A stretch of DNA of 64,000 bases from the NCBI GenBank assembly GCA_037501455.1, contig CM074858.1:19208501-19272500 (forward strand), given 5' to 3'. Of the stretch, positions 24,088-37,022 are shown one piece after another. This DNA comes from Lantana camara. Taxonomy: Eukaryota > Streptophyta > Magnoliopsida > Lamiales > Verbenaceae. The notes under the pieces were generated by a model, which was given only the letters and a program-made list of their open reading frames with translations, made no database searches and was not told where the DNA came from. The first letter of the stretch is position 1. Every line of letters starts with the position of its first letter. A program made the translations under genes and the position numbers.

Positions 24088-25629
24088 CATTAGGCTAGGT
24101 GGGAACTAAACCTTCGCAACCAAATAATAAAGAACAAAGATAAATGACAAATGCGAAAGCATAGCATATAATCCAGTACCAATTCAAGCAAAATAACGGG
24201 TTCAATTAACATAGATACCTAGTCCCGAAAATTCATACATAAACATAATTTCATAATCATAATCATAGTCATAACATTTATCCATTCTTGAAAAATTCAA
24301 TCTAATTACAAAATGCATATGAAGTGACCCAGACTTAACTAAGAAACTTGACAGACTCGACTTCCTGCCTAGCACTCCAAACCTGTAAAGAAACTGAAAC
24401 AAACCGGGTTCAGTCTTTAAGAGACGGGTGGGTATAAAACAGGGCATAAGTATCATATAAGACAGTATTTAAACATTCACATGCAAGTTATAATCCCAAT
24501 TGAGGTTTTTAGAGCATTTCCCAAATGGGTGAAATAAAGAAATCATCAAAAGGGATTATAACAACCAATTTTCATTAGGTCTTTCGTGGCCCGGCGAGTG
24601 GGCGTGCATTATCTCCAAATAACATCTTGTGTAATTTGTTAAACATTCTTTCTTTCTTTCTTTTCATGTATTACATTCTTTCGTGCACATTCATGATCAT
24701 TTGCACCTTCTTCCTCCGGGTTGGTGGCGGGTTTGCAAGGCCCGACCACCCATTCATTGACCAAAAGGGGTTACATGACTCCCCTAGTGGCACTCAGCTC
24801 CCATTCCTCGCCAATCTCCTGGCGAGGTCCGGTATCACCGTAGTTTGGTTGGAACTAGTGTGAGAGATCACCATCGACCCATGCCTCCCCGGAAAGCCAC
24901 TCACACCAAGTTCCTGGGCCCCGTTATGTGCATTCATTCATTCCTTCTCGCCAAAACATTTGGAAGGGTTCATAAAAGAAAGGTTTTACATTGCAATCAT
25001 TTACTCTTGAAACGACTCTATATACATATAATAAATTTTGGCCCAAATCTTTACACATTGGGAGTATATAGGGTCATTTAACTAAATAGTAGAGAAACCC
25101 ACCTGTACGCCTCTTACCGAACAATATCAAGAAGAAAATGAGACTCGAAAGTGTCCAATAAACCCGGCAAGTCTCCAATCCTGGAGAAAACTGTACAAAG
25201 GACAATAGGGTGTACACGTGAGACTCAAGACTCCAAATGAACCATATATGACGCACGGCAATGAATGAACTTGATATAATATGCATGAGTAATAATGATG
25301 AGCTGAGAGAGTGTTTATATGCACCACTAACGTCTTAGAAGCACATAAATGCGCAATTCATTCAAGTTCAATCAATATATGAAGGTTTCATATCCATATA
25401 TTTCATAAATCATATCAATTCAAGTCATGAATTTCATATAACGATTACAACTCAAATATACCACGTTTCCAATTATAAAATAAATAATGAAAGGTATTCA
25501 AATCAAGAATGAAATTTAGATAACAAATAAATTCCATAATTATAGAATAAATACTACATAGTAAATAATACTAAATAAATAATACTTATATCATATAGTA
25601 TATTCAATTATACATAAACATACGTACAC

Positions 25630-25631
25630 AA

Positions 25632-25669
<38 letters not shown>

Positions 25670-25877
25670 TCCATGCACAAAATATACAAAACACATGCAC
25701 AAAAACATCATATATTACATATATATATAAATATATACCTATATACTCATGCATTTTCATAGAATATACATATATATATACACATTACATGCACACACAC
25801 TAATCACATTATATATATATAACCACACACAGACACACAGTATAGTACATGCATGCCTTAATTATAATATACACACA

Positions 25878-25908
<31 letters not shown>

Positions 25909-25970
25909 TATGATATATATATAGAATATCATGCACACACACACGTTATATATATATATATAGATATACG
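25630..25970. repeat. AT/AC-rich microsatellite block in LTR A
   Basis: Runs of TA, CATA and CA dinucleotides. The right LTR has the same block at 36430-36780 with different run lengths. A similar block sits at the corresponding place in D (57840-58075). Confidence 0.8.
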
Positions 25971-26074
25971 CTCATGCACAATGTACAACCCACATGCACA
26001 AATCACAAGCACACATGTACAGAAATTTTATTTAAATAGGCAAAGCACCAGTTCACGAAAATGGGATCAAACAA

Positions 26075-26225
26075 GGTCGCGGGCGCGACGAGAAACACGC
26101 CAAAAAGGGTCACGGCCGCGACGACTCACTTCTCCAGCAGCAGCCACTGTTCATCCCGAAAATCAACCAAAATCCGGTCGCGCCTTTCTGAGGTTGCGGG
26201 GGCGACCACAAGCTGCAGGTCGCAA
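26075..26225 (-). repeat. GC-rich dyad cluster in A left LTR
   Basis: GTCGCGGGCGCGAC at 26076-26089, a decayed GTCACGGCCGCGAC near 26109, and GGTCGCGCC, GTTGCGGGGGCGACC and GGTCGCAATC half-sites to 26225. Arms are GGTCGC/GCGACC. Confidence 0.7.
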
Positions 26226-27430
26226 TCAAAGAGTTCCACCCCCTGTTTCGTCTCCATTTTACAGCAGCAGCAGGGGCCATTCCAGGACATCAAGAGCAAG
26301 GAGATAGCAGTAAAATAATGCAAAGAAAGCACAAAACAATTACAATAACAACAGCAAATCACACAGCCACGAAAGGGATGCAAATGGTGGAGTTAAAATT
26401 CATTTCTTCAAGCTTTCATGGAGGTTCAGCTATGGTTGAGCATCATTCATGCAAAATCCATGAAAAGCTTGCATATATATGAAGCAATCAAGTCATAGGG
26501 ATCCTATATTACTCATCAATTCAAGAAACAAAGCAAGAATGGCATGAATTCATCAAAATACATTTAACCTAACTATTCACTCATGCCTCAAATCTCTATG
26601 AATACAAGCTCAAAATTGGGGATGCAAAGCTTAAAATGACACTTAATGAATTTATTTTACAACCCTAAGCTCACCTTGTGAATTGGATGGAAGAAGGAAG
26701 AGATTTGAGCCTTGAATCTCCAAGCTTGGCAAAGGTGACGGGATGAAACTGGAAGGAGGGGTTTGGCTGAGCTTTTATTGTTTGAGTGAGGGTTGGTTCG
26801 GTTGGTAGAGAGCATGGGGTGTTAGTGGGCTTAACTAGGGTTCCATAGGATCCAACCATGGTTAATTTGGCCAATGTTTGTGGGAGTTATAGCAATTTTA
26901 GTAAAGTGTAGCAGTTTTTACATCCGTTTCGGTTTTTGGTTGAATTTCGGGGGTTCAAATGGTCTTATAAAATATGAGGCTAAGTTCCTTGAACCCAAAT
27001 TTTCGTTACGAGTTCAACAAAGTTCACGGAACTCAATTTCGAGTTCCCGAGCTCAAGATATCACATTCGGAACCAAGGGTGCGCTAAGTGCCCATTAGCC
27101 CCCGGTTTGGTTCCAATCATACCAAATAAATTTAAAACGCAATCAAACGAATCCAAAAATGTAACACGATCATATATACATGTTCATGACACACATATCT
27201 CCAACACATTAAATTTCCACGAAATATCGAGTTCATTTCATATAGTAACGGCACGCAACTTGTCACGTAAATGCATATAGTTCAAGAATTCATAAAATTT
27301 CAAAATTCAATTGAAAATTAAAAATCCATTTTAAATATTTAATAAAATATGACGAAATACATATTATTAAAATGGTTAATTAAAAAAAATCAAAATTTGA
27401 ATTATGATAAACAATTAATTAGGTAATTAA

Positions 27431-27605
27431 CTATGATGCACGGACACTCCTAAAAATATCATTTTGCCGTGTCGTGTCGTGTCGGACACCCGTGTCCGAC
27501 ACCGTATCCGATACTCCTCACGTGGGAAATTCAAGAAAAAATCCGTGTCGCCGTATCCGTGTCGTGTCGTGTCCGTGTCGCCGTGTCCGTATCCGTGCAT
27601 CATAG
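27431..27605. mobile_element. Small TIR element 1 (CACGGACAC family, hAT-like)
   Basis: A 175-bp insertion absent from the right LTR. Termini CTATGATGCACGGAC and its exact complement GTCCGTGCATCATAG with minor change (GTCCGTATCCGTGCATCATAG region). Flanked by 8-bp duplications GTAATTAA (27423-27430 and 27606-27613), confirmed by the empty site at about 38212-38225. The interior is made of GTGTCCGTGTCG-like short repeats. An 8-bp TSD is typical of hAT. Confidence 0.85.
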
Positions 27606-27834
27606 GTAATTAAATAATTTAAACACGCAATTAGGGAGCATACAAGTTATTCATGCGTGACTGGTTCAAGTATTCGTATCAATTCCAATTCAAATATTTC
27701 ATATATTTTAATTAATCCCATATTTAACCATTTAAATATTAAAATTAATTATATAAACAATTATAAACAATTAATTTGCGCAAATTGATAAACACATACA
27801 TCATGCTAAACGACTGAAAAACTGGGGCATTACA

Positions 27835-27849
27835 ATCTCTCCCCCTTAA
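27835..27849 (-). promoter_or_regulatory. Polypurine tract of A
   Basis: Minus strand TTAAGGGGGAGAGAT, identical to that of E1. Confidence 0.85.
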
Positions 27850-28515
27850 AAAGTCCATCCTCGGATTCACTATTCGCCCGTCTCTCACAAGCAACAAGGA
27901 GAGAGCCCCGTCTCTCGAGCAACAATGAGAGAACCCCGTCTCTCAAACAACAATACAAGGGAGTCTCCAATACTCCCGAGCAACACAACATAAAATAGTT
28001 ACATTAAAGAACAATACCAAAAGAAGGTATCTGACATCAATTACAACAATTAAAGTCACGTACGTCACACAAGGGCAAGTATGAGGTATCATTCACAATA
28101 ATCATCAATTATATAAAGCGATTAAACACGGTAAGAGATTAAAGCACATAACATAAAATTATTTAAATGAGAATTGCATGTATGCATGTGTCATGGATGT
28201 TTCATGTACCGTTCACCGTAGTACAGAAATTTGAAGTTGTGAGTTTTGTTGTCCAATGCATGATCTTCTCCGAAAGCAAGCTTAGTGCTTGACTTGTCTT
28301 TAGTTTCTTCATTATACCCCAGTGAAGCGGTGGTAGATTCTCTAAAGATTTTATTCTTGATTTCCTTCAAACTTTTACTACTTCTACTCTTCTTCGATCC
28401 CTCATCATTCCCTTTAGAACAATAGTCCCGATGTCAGGTCCATAACTACTATCTTTCCTATATCGAAGTCTAACATATCCTCGAAGATACTACACTGGGT
28501 AACCTTGTAAGTTCA
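27850..28515 (-). other. A internal region, polypurine-tract side
   Basis: Contains the inverted-repeat array (27880-27980) and the block with ATGTACCGTTCACCGTAG (28206) shared with B and D. No coding sequence. Interrupted at 28515 by solo LTR C. Confidence 0.75.
27880..27980 (-). repeat. Inverted-repeat array of A
   Basis: GAGAGA/TCTCTC (27899-27916), TGAGAGA/TCTCTCA (27926-27945) and GGGAGT/ACTCCC (27959-27977), with a half unit before them at about 27875. Centres GCCCCG, ACCCCG and CTCCAAT. The third unit has fully different, still complementary arms. Confidence 0.75.
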
Positions 28516-31500
28516 TGTGACGCCCCGCTATTTCGGTCATTCAGGTATGACTTGCGTACTCTTTAATTACACATTTAAATTATTGTAATTATGTGATTAT
28601 ATGATTTAGTTTATTATTAATTGAAATTCTTGATGATTTGAATTATTTTGAATTGAATTTATATGAATTCTTGAACTATTTGCACTTGTATGACTAGTTT
28701 GCTTACCGTTTCTATGTGAAATGAAATCGAAATTTCGTGGAAATTTTATATGTCGGAGATATGTGTGTTATGAACATGTATATATGCTCGTTTTACATTT
28801 TCGAATTTGTTTGATTGCGTTTTAAATTTATTTGGTATGATTGGAACCAAACCGGGGGCTAATGAGCACTTAGCGCACCTTTGGTTCCGTATGTGATATC
28901 TTGAGCTCGGGAACTCAGAATCGAGTTCCGTCAACTTTGTTGAACTCGTATCGAAAATTTGGGTTTAATAAACTTAGCTTTATATTTTTCCAAAATTATT
29001 TGAACCTCCGAAATTCAACCAAAAACCGAAACGGACGTATAAACTGCCACCTTTTACCAAAATGGCCATAACTTCTTCAAACCTTGGCCAGATTAACCAT
29101 GGTTAGATCCCTTGGAACCCTAACTCAACCCTATAACACCCCATACTCAGACCCAACCGAACCAACCCCCATACTTAGAGAAAATTCAGCAAAAATCCCC
29201 TGCTCTCCAGCCCTTCCCGTCACCTTGTCACCTTTGGAGATTCAAAGCTCAAATCTCTTCCAACCTCCATCCAATCCACAAGGTGAGTTTAGGGTGATGA
29301 TATACATTCAATAGGGGTCATTTTGAACCAGGTATCCCCATTTTTAAGCATGCTTTCATGGAGATATGAAGATGATGATGAATAGTAGGTTATAGGCCAT
29401 ATTGTTGATTTCATGCATTCCTTAGAAGTTTTGGTTGATTTAAAGCATGAAAATGATTGTCTTAGCCTCCTCTTTTCATTTATGATCATGAATTTTGTGT
29501 TAGTGGAAGGATTGGTGAGATGCCATTAATGAGTTTTGGAAGAAAATGGAAGAAAAGATCATCTATTTCTCCTCCTCACATTTGATCACTTTGGGAGCAT
29601 GTTTAAGTGTTATTTTGGAGTTGTTTTATTGCATATTTGTTATCATATCAAAGCTGGGCTTGTTGGTTAAGATTTGGCATGGCTACTGCTTTGTTTTCAT
29701 TGTATTTTTGGTATTGGGCGGTCACGACCACGACCACGATTAGTGTAAAATCGGTAACGCCCGCGACATGTGAGTGTGCTTGTCACTTTGTTCTCACAGG
29801 TCGCGCCTGCGACCTGAATTAGTTCATTTTTGGTCACGCCCACTACCCCATTTTGGCCAAGTTTTGAGTTGTTGAAAAAATTCGAATTTTTTAGGTAGCG
29901 GCCGCTACCATTTCATGAAGGAAATGGATTGCGGCCGCGACCCCTTCTTTTGCTGCATGAAATTTCGATTTTAAACGTTAAATGCATGGATTCCTTGACT
30001 CGTTTTTTGTTCATACACTTCATTAACATGTCATATAATGTGTTATCTTGTGTGTTATGAAAATTTATGATTTTTCATGCAATATTTGACGAGTTATGCT
30101 TCAACGTGTCTTCATTGCTCCAATATGCGCATGCATGGACTTTAACTCTCAACTTGAACCCTAATTGCTTATATATTCCTTATCTTATGACTTATATGAA
30201 ATGTATACATGTTATTTTATGTGTTATGATCGTTATATGAATTTCTTGGATTAAATTGATATACTATATGGAAGTTATGAACTTGATTGAATTCAAACGT
30301 TTCTATCGTTCACATGTCTTTAAGCTATTAATTGTGCACAAGAACATTTCCATGACATGATATCATCTCTTATGCAATCATATCATATTCATGATTTAGT
30401 CGTGCGTCTTACATGGTCATTTGAGTCTCACTTCACCTTGTTTGCACAGATCTGGGTCCAGTTGGAGGCGAGGACGAGCAGTGAAGCTCTTACTCTTTTC
30501 CTTTTATCTTTAAAGGTGGGTTTTCTCTACTATTTAGTTAAACTACCCTATATACTCCCAATGTGTAAAGATTTCGGCCAAAATTATATTATGTATATAG
30601 AGTTGTTTTCAAGAGTCAAAGATTTCAACGTAAAGCCTTTCTTTTATGAATCCTACCGATTACTTTGGCGAGTATTGATTGATTGCACGAATGGGGGCCC
30701 TGAGGCTTAGTACACGTGGCTAAAGGGGATCTCGTATGCTAGTTGCACCAAACTACGGCGATACCGGCCCTCGCTAGGAGGTTAGCGGGGAATGGGAACC
30801 GGGCTTTTGGGGATTCATGTCCCCCACTAGCCACAATGATTGAGGTGATCGGGCCTTGCAAACTCGTCCACCGCCCAGAGGAAAAAGGTGTAAATGATCA
30901 TGAATATGCACAAAGAATTGTTATGCATGAAAAGATTGAATGAATGAATGTCTAATGAAATACACAAGGTGTTGGTTGGAGATAATACACGCCCACTCGC
31001 CGGGCCACGAAAGACCTAATTGAAAATTGATTGTTATAATCCCCTTTGATGATTTCTTTATCTCACCCGCTTGGGAAAATGCTTTGAAAACCTCATTTGG
31101 GATTATAACTTGCATGTGAATGTTTAAATACCATCTTGTATTATACCTATGCCCTGTTTTATACCCACCAGTCCCTTTTGGACTGACCCGAATTGTTTTC
31201 AGTTGTTTTGTGCAGGTGTAAGGGAGCTAGGCTGGAATTCGAGTCAGTGTGTCTCGCATTTGTCTCTAGCTCTTACATTTTGGGTCTTACACTTGCATCC
31301 TCATACTTTTGGTTGTTGTATATGACTTATGACTTGGAACGTATCTATTTTGGGCCATGATGGCATGTGAATATTGTATATGATCTATTTTGGGAGCTTG
31401 ATGCTCGTTGTAAATGTTATATGACAATTATGCTTCCGCTTTATTGTTTTACTCGGATTTTATGGTTTAAGGGTTAGTCCCGCCTAGCATAGAGTGTGTG

Positions 31501-31604
31501 TTTGTCCCCGTTTGCCGTGATTTAGCTCGAGTATGGATCGTCCATTTCATATTCGGGTCGGGCCTCGGTGCGGGGGATGTGGTACCTCGCACTCGAGTGC
31601 TACA
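28516..31604 (+). repeat. C: solo LTR of a family related to A, inserted in A's interior
   Basis: Starts TGTGACGCCCC and ends GTGCTACA, and is flanked by GTTCA (28511-28515 and 31605-31609). No PBS follows, so it is a solo LTR left by recombination. It shares sequence with A's LTR in opposite orientation (for example the AACCAAACCGGGGGCTAATG region near 28848 against 27092-27112). It has a splice-donor-like AAG/GTGAGT (exon side 29282) and a dyad cluster (29720-29945). Confidence 0.85.
29720..29945 (+). repeat. GC-rich dyad cluster in solo LTR C
   Basis: AGGTCGCGCCTGCGACCT (29798-29815), perfect palindrome GGTAGCGGCCGCTACC (29894-29909), and related sites GGTCACGACCACGACC near 29720, GTAACGCCCGCGAC near 29754, GGTCACGCCCACTACC near 29832 and GCGGCCGCGACC near 29931. 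Confidence 0.8.
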
Positions 31605-31766
31605 GTTCAGCCCTAATCTTGAGTTATTTGGCACTAAGGTCTATCTCAACACGAATCTTTTCTATCTTCTGTCCAGGGTATTCCTTCACTCTCTTTAAAC
31701 CTTAAATGTTATATTCAGGTCGGGCCTCGGTGCGGGGGATGTGGTACCTCGCGCTCGGGTGCTACA
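31605..31766 (+). repeat. 162-bp duplication of LTR C end plus flank
   Basis: About 118 bp of A's interior plus the last 44 bp of LTR C are repeated in tandem. A second LTR end (TGCTACA) lies at 31766, again followed by GTTCA. The junction lies in ATATTC followed by GGTCGGGCCT, which is shared by both sides. Confidence 0.85.
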
Positions 31767-34283
31767 GTTCAGCCCTAATCTTGAGTTATTTGGCACTAAG
31801 GTCTATCTCAACACGAATCTTTTCTATCTTCTGTCCAGGGTATCCCTTCACTCTCTTTAAACCTTTAATGTTATATTCAGTATTCATCCCCGAAAATTCT
31901 CTAATCAAAGACAAAACGTTCTTGATGATTCTTGAAGTTTGATTTAAATTTTCCCCAAGGACCATCCTTTTCGGTTTTATCTCTTCTTAAGTTTCTTTCT
32001 GGATTACCATGGTAACAACCGATGACATAATAATATTGTCTTTATTACACATTGTCCAAACCCCTTTTGTACCTCATTGAATTAGTTTTTATTAACACTA
32101 TACTCTTTTATATGATGACTTGATTCGGCTTCCTCTTGTCAACACTGATTTAGGAATTCACCGACGCTCCTGCATAATTCCATCATCTCCAAAATCGGAG
32201 TCCCATACATGGAGATGTTCAACAAATCATCTCTTTTATGCCTCTCGATAATCTTTAACCCAACTTAGTAACTTAACTGTCAGTTTGACGGTTTAACCAT
32301 TAAGGTCGTTTTATTTATTGTCGATCACCACCATAAAAGAAAACTCCCAGGTCTACCTTATTTTGTATTTTTGTTGCTCCTACTAAATATTTCTTCAGCC
32401 ATGGCTTCAAGTTTCAAATTCGCCTCTTGTTCTTGCTCTCCCTCGTGGAATTTCTGCCTTCATATGTCGAACTCCATCAATCCTTTCAAATTCTCTCCTA
32501 ATTCGCTGGAGGTACGGGACTCCTTTCTCTATTCTTGTTCAGTCCGAACACCCCGAGGCCAACTCTAGTCTCACTTCTCTTTCTGAAATCTCATTTCCAT
32601 CAACCTATCCATTACTTGAAGTTCTTTATTTCCCCGACGTCATCTCCCTTGTAATGTGCAACCCCATTGTTTCTTTTCATCTAAATTCAGATGTGGCTCG
32701 GTTGAAATGATACTTGATAGATGAGGTGAAGGAACTTCCTATCAAATAAACACTAAAATGCATGTTCGGTTAAAAGGACGATGCACGTGGCACACTTGTA
32801 ACAAATTGATATGCAACACCTTAGGCAATGAAATCAAATAGGGATCCACGCACAAGAATAAGTAAGGAAATTAAATAATTTGATGCAAAGTATGATGCAC
32901 GTGCTATGAATGTCTAGAACCTATCACCAAGATGGCAAGCCACTAGCTCGGTAGCTTATCCTCGTTTCTCTACTCACGGGCTTCCTTTGACTTGCTGATT
33001 CCTTCTTGTTTTTCCCACAGTCTTCAAGATTTCTATGCCTCTTTGTACATCAACTTATATTTTCCACGGTCCAGAATTGAAATTTCTTGATCTCCAAAAT
33101 CTTCTACATCCACGGGATTAGCATCCAATTTCATCTCGGAATCAACCCTTCAACATTGCCCGAACTCTCTTACAAAATCAACCCCTACTTCTAGTCGTCA
33201 CCCAGATCGAGATTCTGGCTTATCTTTTATGAGTTTAAATTGGTGAACTGAACTTGTTTTCTAATTACTTACACTAAAGTAATTTTCTTCCCAGGAGTCT
33301 TTGCCTTTCTTTACCGTTTCCCTTTGTTGCTCCATATTTTCCAATTCTACCTCACAACACGACCATTCAGCTTGGATTTGGAAAAATGAACTCAAATCCC
33401 GTCCTCAATATTACCACCTTCCATAAATTTGTATTTACCATGTTACTTGCCTTTCTCTACTCCCTTCCCGACTCATTTTCCATCTTAGTCAAAATCTATA
33501 GCACCAGAATCTAAACTCTTCCCGATCTTGACTTCTACAAACTCGATTTCTAATTTCCAGGTTTATTTAGAAACCCTTCTTTGACAACCCTTGTTGCTCA
33601 ATTCCCACCGGATCTATTTTATCTTGACTCCTCTCAATCCTCAGTACCTATTCAATGATCCGAACCCTGAACTAAATTACCTTCAAGAAGCCTACACTCC
33701 ATTCCTTAGATTAAATGATCCCATTGAATCTCATTAAGGAAATCGATGTAGTAGAACCACATATGTCGATCTTCTAAGTCACCACCATCCCTCGATCAAC
33801 CCTTATTTCACCAAGTATTCCTCTACCGCTGCATCTCCAAAGTCGAACCTTCCATTCCGGATCCTAACCTTAAACTCTAGCTCCATCTAGGAAGGCCACA
33901 CGCCTCGAATTCTCTATATTCTTCCCCGGTGCATCCTTCCTATCTTCCATGCTTAAGAAAAAACTTGCAATAGGTCGTTGTTATCGTAGAACTTGGCCGT
34001 GGTTTGATATTATCTTCATAACCTATAAATCATAACTCATTTCAAAGATATATGCATGCGATTAGTGCATGTTCATGGCACGTATTTAACCCGAAAGGTA
34101 CGGATCCAATATAAGAATGCAACAGGTAATTTAACAAGATTCAAAAGGAAAGACAATTTCATGCTCAAAATCAATGCAATGCACACATTATCATGTAGTT
34201 CCTAAGCCATGCGACCTAGACTGACTCAATCACGACACGCGAACCCCGATTTTGCAACCTGGGGCTCTGATACCACTTAAGGA
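31767..34283 (-). other. A internal region, PBS side, non-coding
   Basis: No protein-like frame. Homologous over stretches to the interiors of E1 and D (GGCCGTGGTTTGATATTATC near 34000; TGCGACCTAGACTGACTCAA near 34209). The block from about 34190 to the PBS is the most conserved part among A, B, D and E1. Confidence 0.7.
34264..34275 (-). promoter_or_regulatory. Primer binding site of A (tRNA-iMet)
   Basis: Minus strand TGGTATCAGAGC, eight bases inside the right LTR. Confidence 0.9.
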
Positions 34284-34914
34284 TGTAGCGCCCCAAATGG
34301 AAGCCGCCACATCCCCCGCACTATGAGCCCGATCCACGCATGAAATGGAAAGCCCATACATGAATCCAGCTCACAGCGAACGGGGACTCACTCACTCATT
34401 AGGCTAGGCCGGAACTAAACCTTCGCAACCAAATAATAAAGAACAAAGATAAATGACAAATGCGGAAGCATAACATATAATCCAGTACCAATTCAAGCAA
34501 AATAACGGGTTCAATTAACATAGATATCTAGTCCCGAAAATTCATACATAAACATAATTTCATAATCATAATCATAATCATAACATTTATCCATTCTTGA
34601 AAAATTCATTCTAATTACAAAATGCATATGAAGTGACCTAGACTTAACTAATAAACTTGACAGACTCGACTTCCCGCCTAACACTCCAAACCTGTAAAGA
34701 AACTGAAACAAACCGGGTTCAGTCTTTAAGAGACTGGTGGGTGTAAAACAGGCAATAAGTATCATATAAGACAATATTTAAACATTCACATGCAAGTTAT
34801 AATCTCAATTGAGGTTTTTAGAGCATTTCCCAAATGGGTGAAATAAAGAAATCATCAAAAGGGATTATAATAACCAATTTTCATTAGGTCTTTCGTGGCC
34901 CGGTGAGTGGGCGC

Positions 34915-35404
34915 CTATGTTGCACGGACACGGACACGGCGACACGGACACGACACGACACGACACGGACACGGCGACACGGATTTTTTAAAAATTTTAG
35001 GACACGACACGGCTCCGACACGGCTATATTTTATATAAATAAATATATTTTATATATAAATTAAAGTATTTTATATAAAAATAAAAATAGTTTATAAGTA
35101 TAATCTAGATAAAATAAAATATTTTAAAAAAATATGTATAATTAAAAACTAGAATAAGTTTATTATTTTAGTTTTCACCCCAAAAAATTCTAAAAATATT
35201 AAAAAATACATAAAAAACTTTATTTAATTAGAAAATTTGCCCCGCCGTGTCCGACACCGTGTCCTATATTTTTTTTTTTTTTTATATTTCGGACACGTTT
35301 CAGCCGTGTCCGACACGTGTCCGAGCCGTGTCCGAGGCGTGTCCGTGTCCGACACGTGTCGGACACTGCACAGACACTTTTTTTGCCGTGTCCGTGCTTT
35401 CTAG
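34915..35404. mobile_element. Small TIR element 2 (CACGGACAC family, hAT-like)
   Basis: A 490-bp insertion flanked by perfect 8-bp duplications GTGGGCGC (34907-34914 and 35405-35412). It begins CTATGTTGCACGGACAC and ends GTGTCCGTGCTTTCTAG. Both subterminal regions consist of tandem ACACGGACACGGCGAC-type words around an AT-rich core (34990-35270). No coding capacity. Confidence 0.85.
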
Positions 35405-36884
35405 GTGGGCGCCATTTATCTCCAACCAATACTTTGTGTAATTTGTTAAACATTCATTCTTTCTTTCTTTTCATGCATTACATTCTTTCATGCACATTCA
35501 TGATCATTTACACCTTCTTCCTCCGGGTTGGTGGCGGGTTTGCAAGGCCCGACCACCCATTCATTGACCAAAAGGGGTTACATGACTCCCCTAGTGGCAC
35601 TCAGCTCCTATTCCTCAACAATCTCCTGGCGAGGTCCAGTATCACCGTAGTTTGGTTGGAACTAGTGTGAGGGATCACCATCAGCCCATGCCTCCCCGGA
35701 AAGCCACTCACACCAAGTCCCTAGGCCCCATTCTGTGCATTCATTCATTCCTTCTCGCCAAAACATTTGGTAGGGTTCATAAAAGAAAGGCTTTACGTTG
35801 CAATCATTTACTCTTGAAACGACTCTATATACATATAATAAATTTTGGCCGAAATCTTTACACATTGGGAGTATATAGGGTCATTTAACTAAATAGTAGA
35901 GAAACCCACCTGTACGCCTCTTACCGAACAATATCAAGAAGAAAAGGAGACTCGAAAGTTTCCTATGAACCCGGCAAGTCTCCGCCCTGGAGAAAACTGT
36001 ACAAAGGACAATAGGGTGTACATGTGAGACTCAAGACTCCAAATGAAGCATATATGACGCACGGCAATGAAATGAACTTGATATAATATGCATAAGCAAT
36101 AATGAAGAGCTAAGAGAGTGTTCATGTGCACCACTAACGTCTTAGAAGCACATAAATGTGCAATTCATTCAAGTTCAATCAATATATGAAGGTTTCATAT
36201 CCATATATTTAATAAATCATATCAATTCAAGTCACGAATTTCATATAACGATTACAACTCAAATATACCATGTTTCCAATTATAAAATAAATAATGAAAG
36301 GTATTCAAATCCAGAATGAAATTTAGATAACAAATAAATTCCATAATTATAAAATAAATACTACATAGTAAATAATACTAAATAAATAATACTTATATCA
36401 TATAGTATGTTCAATTATACATAAACATACGTATGCATTTATATATATATCTCCCATGCGCAAAATATACAAAACACATGCACAAAAACATCATATATTA
36501 CATATATATATATATATATATATATTTATAAATATATACCTATACACTCATGCATTTTCATAGAATATACATATATATATACACATTACATGCACACGCA
36601 CTAATCAAATTATATATATATAACCACACACACACACACACATAGTATAGTACATGCATGCCTTAATTATAATATACACACAATAAATATGTATACGTAT
36701 ATATATACACATATGATATATATATATAGAATATCATGCACACACACATGTTATTTCTATATTTATATATATAGACATACACTCATGCACAATGTACAAT
36801 CCACATGCACAAATTACAAACACACATGCGCAAAAATTTTATTTAAATAGGCAAAGCAGCAGTTCACGAAAATGGGATCAAACA

Positions 36885-37022
36885 AGGTCGCGGGCACGAC
36901 TCACTTCTCCAGCAGCAGCCACTGTTCATCCCAAAAATCAACCAAAATCCGGTCGCGGGCGCGACCGGAAAAAACCTTTCTGAGGTTACGGGGGCGACCA
37001 CAAGCTGCAGGTCGCAATCAAA
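36885..37022 (-). repeat. GC-rich dyad cluster in A right LTR
   Basis: CCGGTCGCGGGCGCGACCGG (36949-36968) pairs throughout except the central GG. Related sites are GGTCGCGGGCACGAC (36886-36900), GTTACGGGGGCGACC (36985-37000) and GGTCGC near 37008. One site, complete here, is truncated in the left LTR. Confidence 0.8.

Larger units (their letters stand above)
24088..27834 (-). repeat. A left LTR, main piece
   Basis: Resumes at CATTAGGCTAGG and runs to ATTACA at 27834; matches 34382-38436 apart from the two different small TIR insertions. It contains a dyad cluster (26075-26225), a splice-donor-like site (exon side 26675) and a TA/CA microsatellite (25630-25970). Confidence 0.9.
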
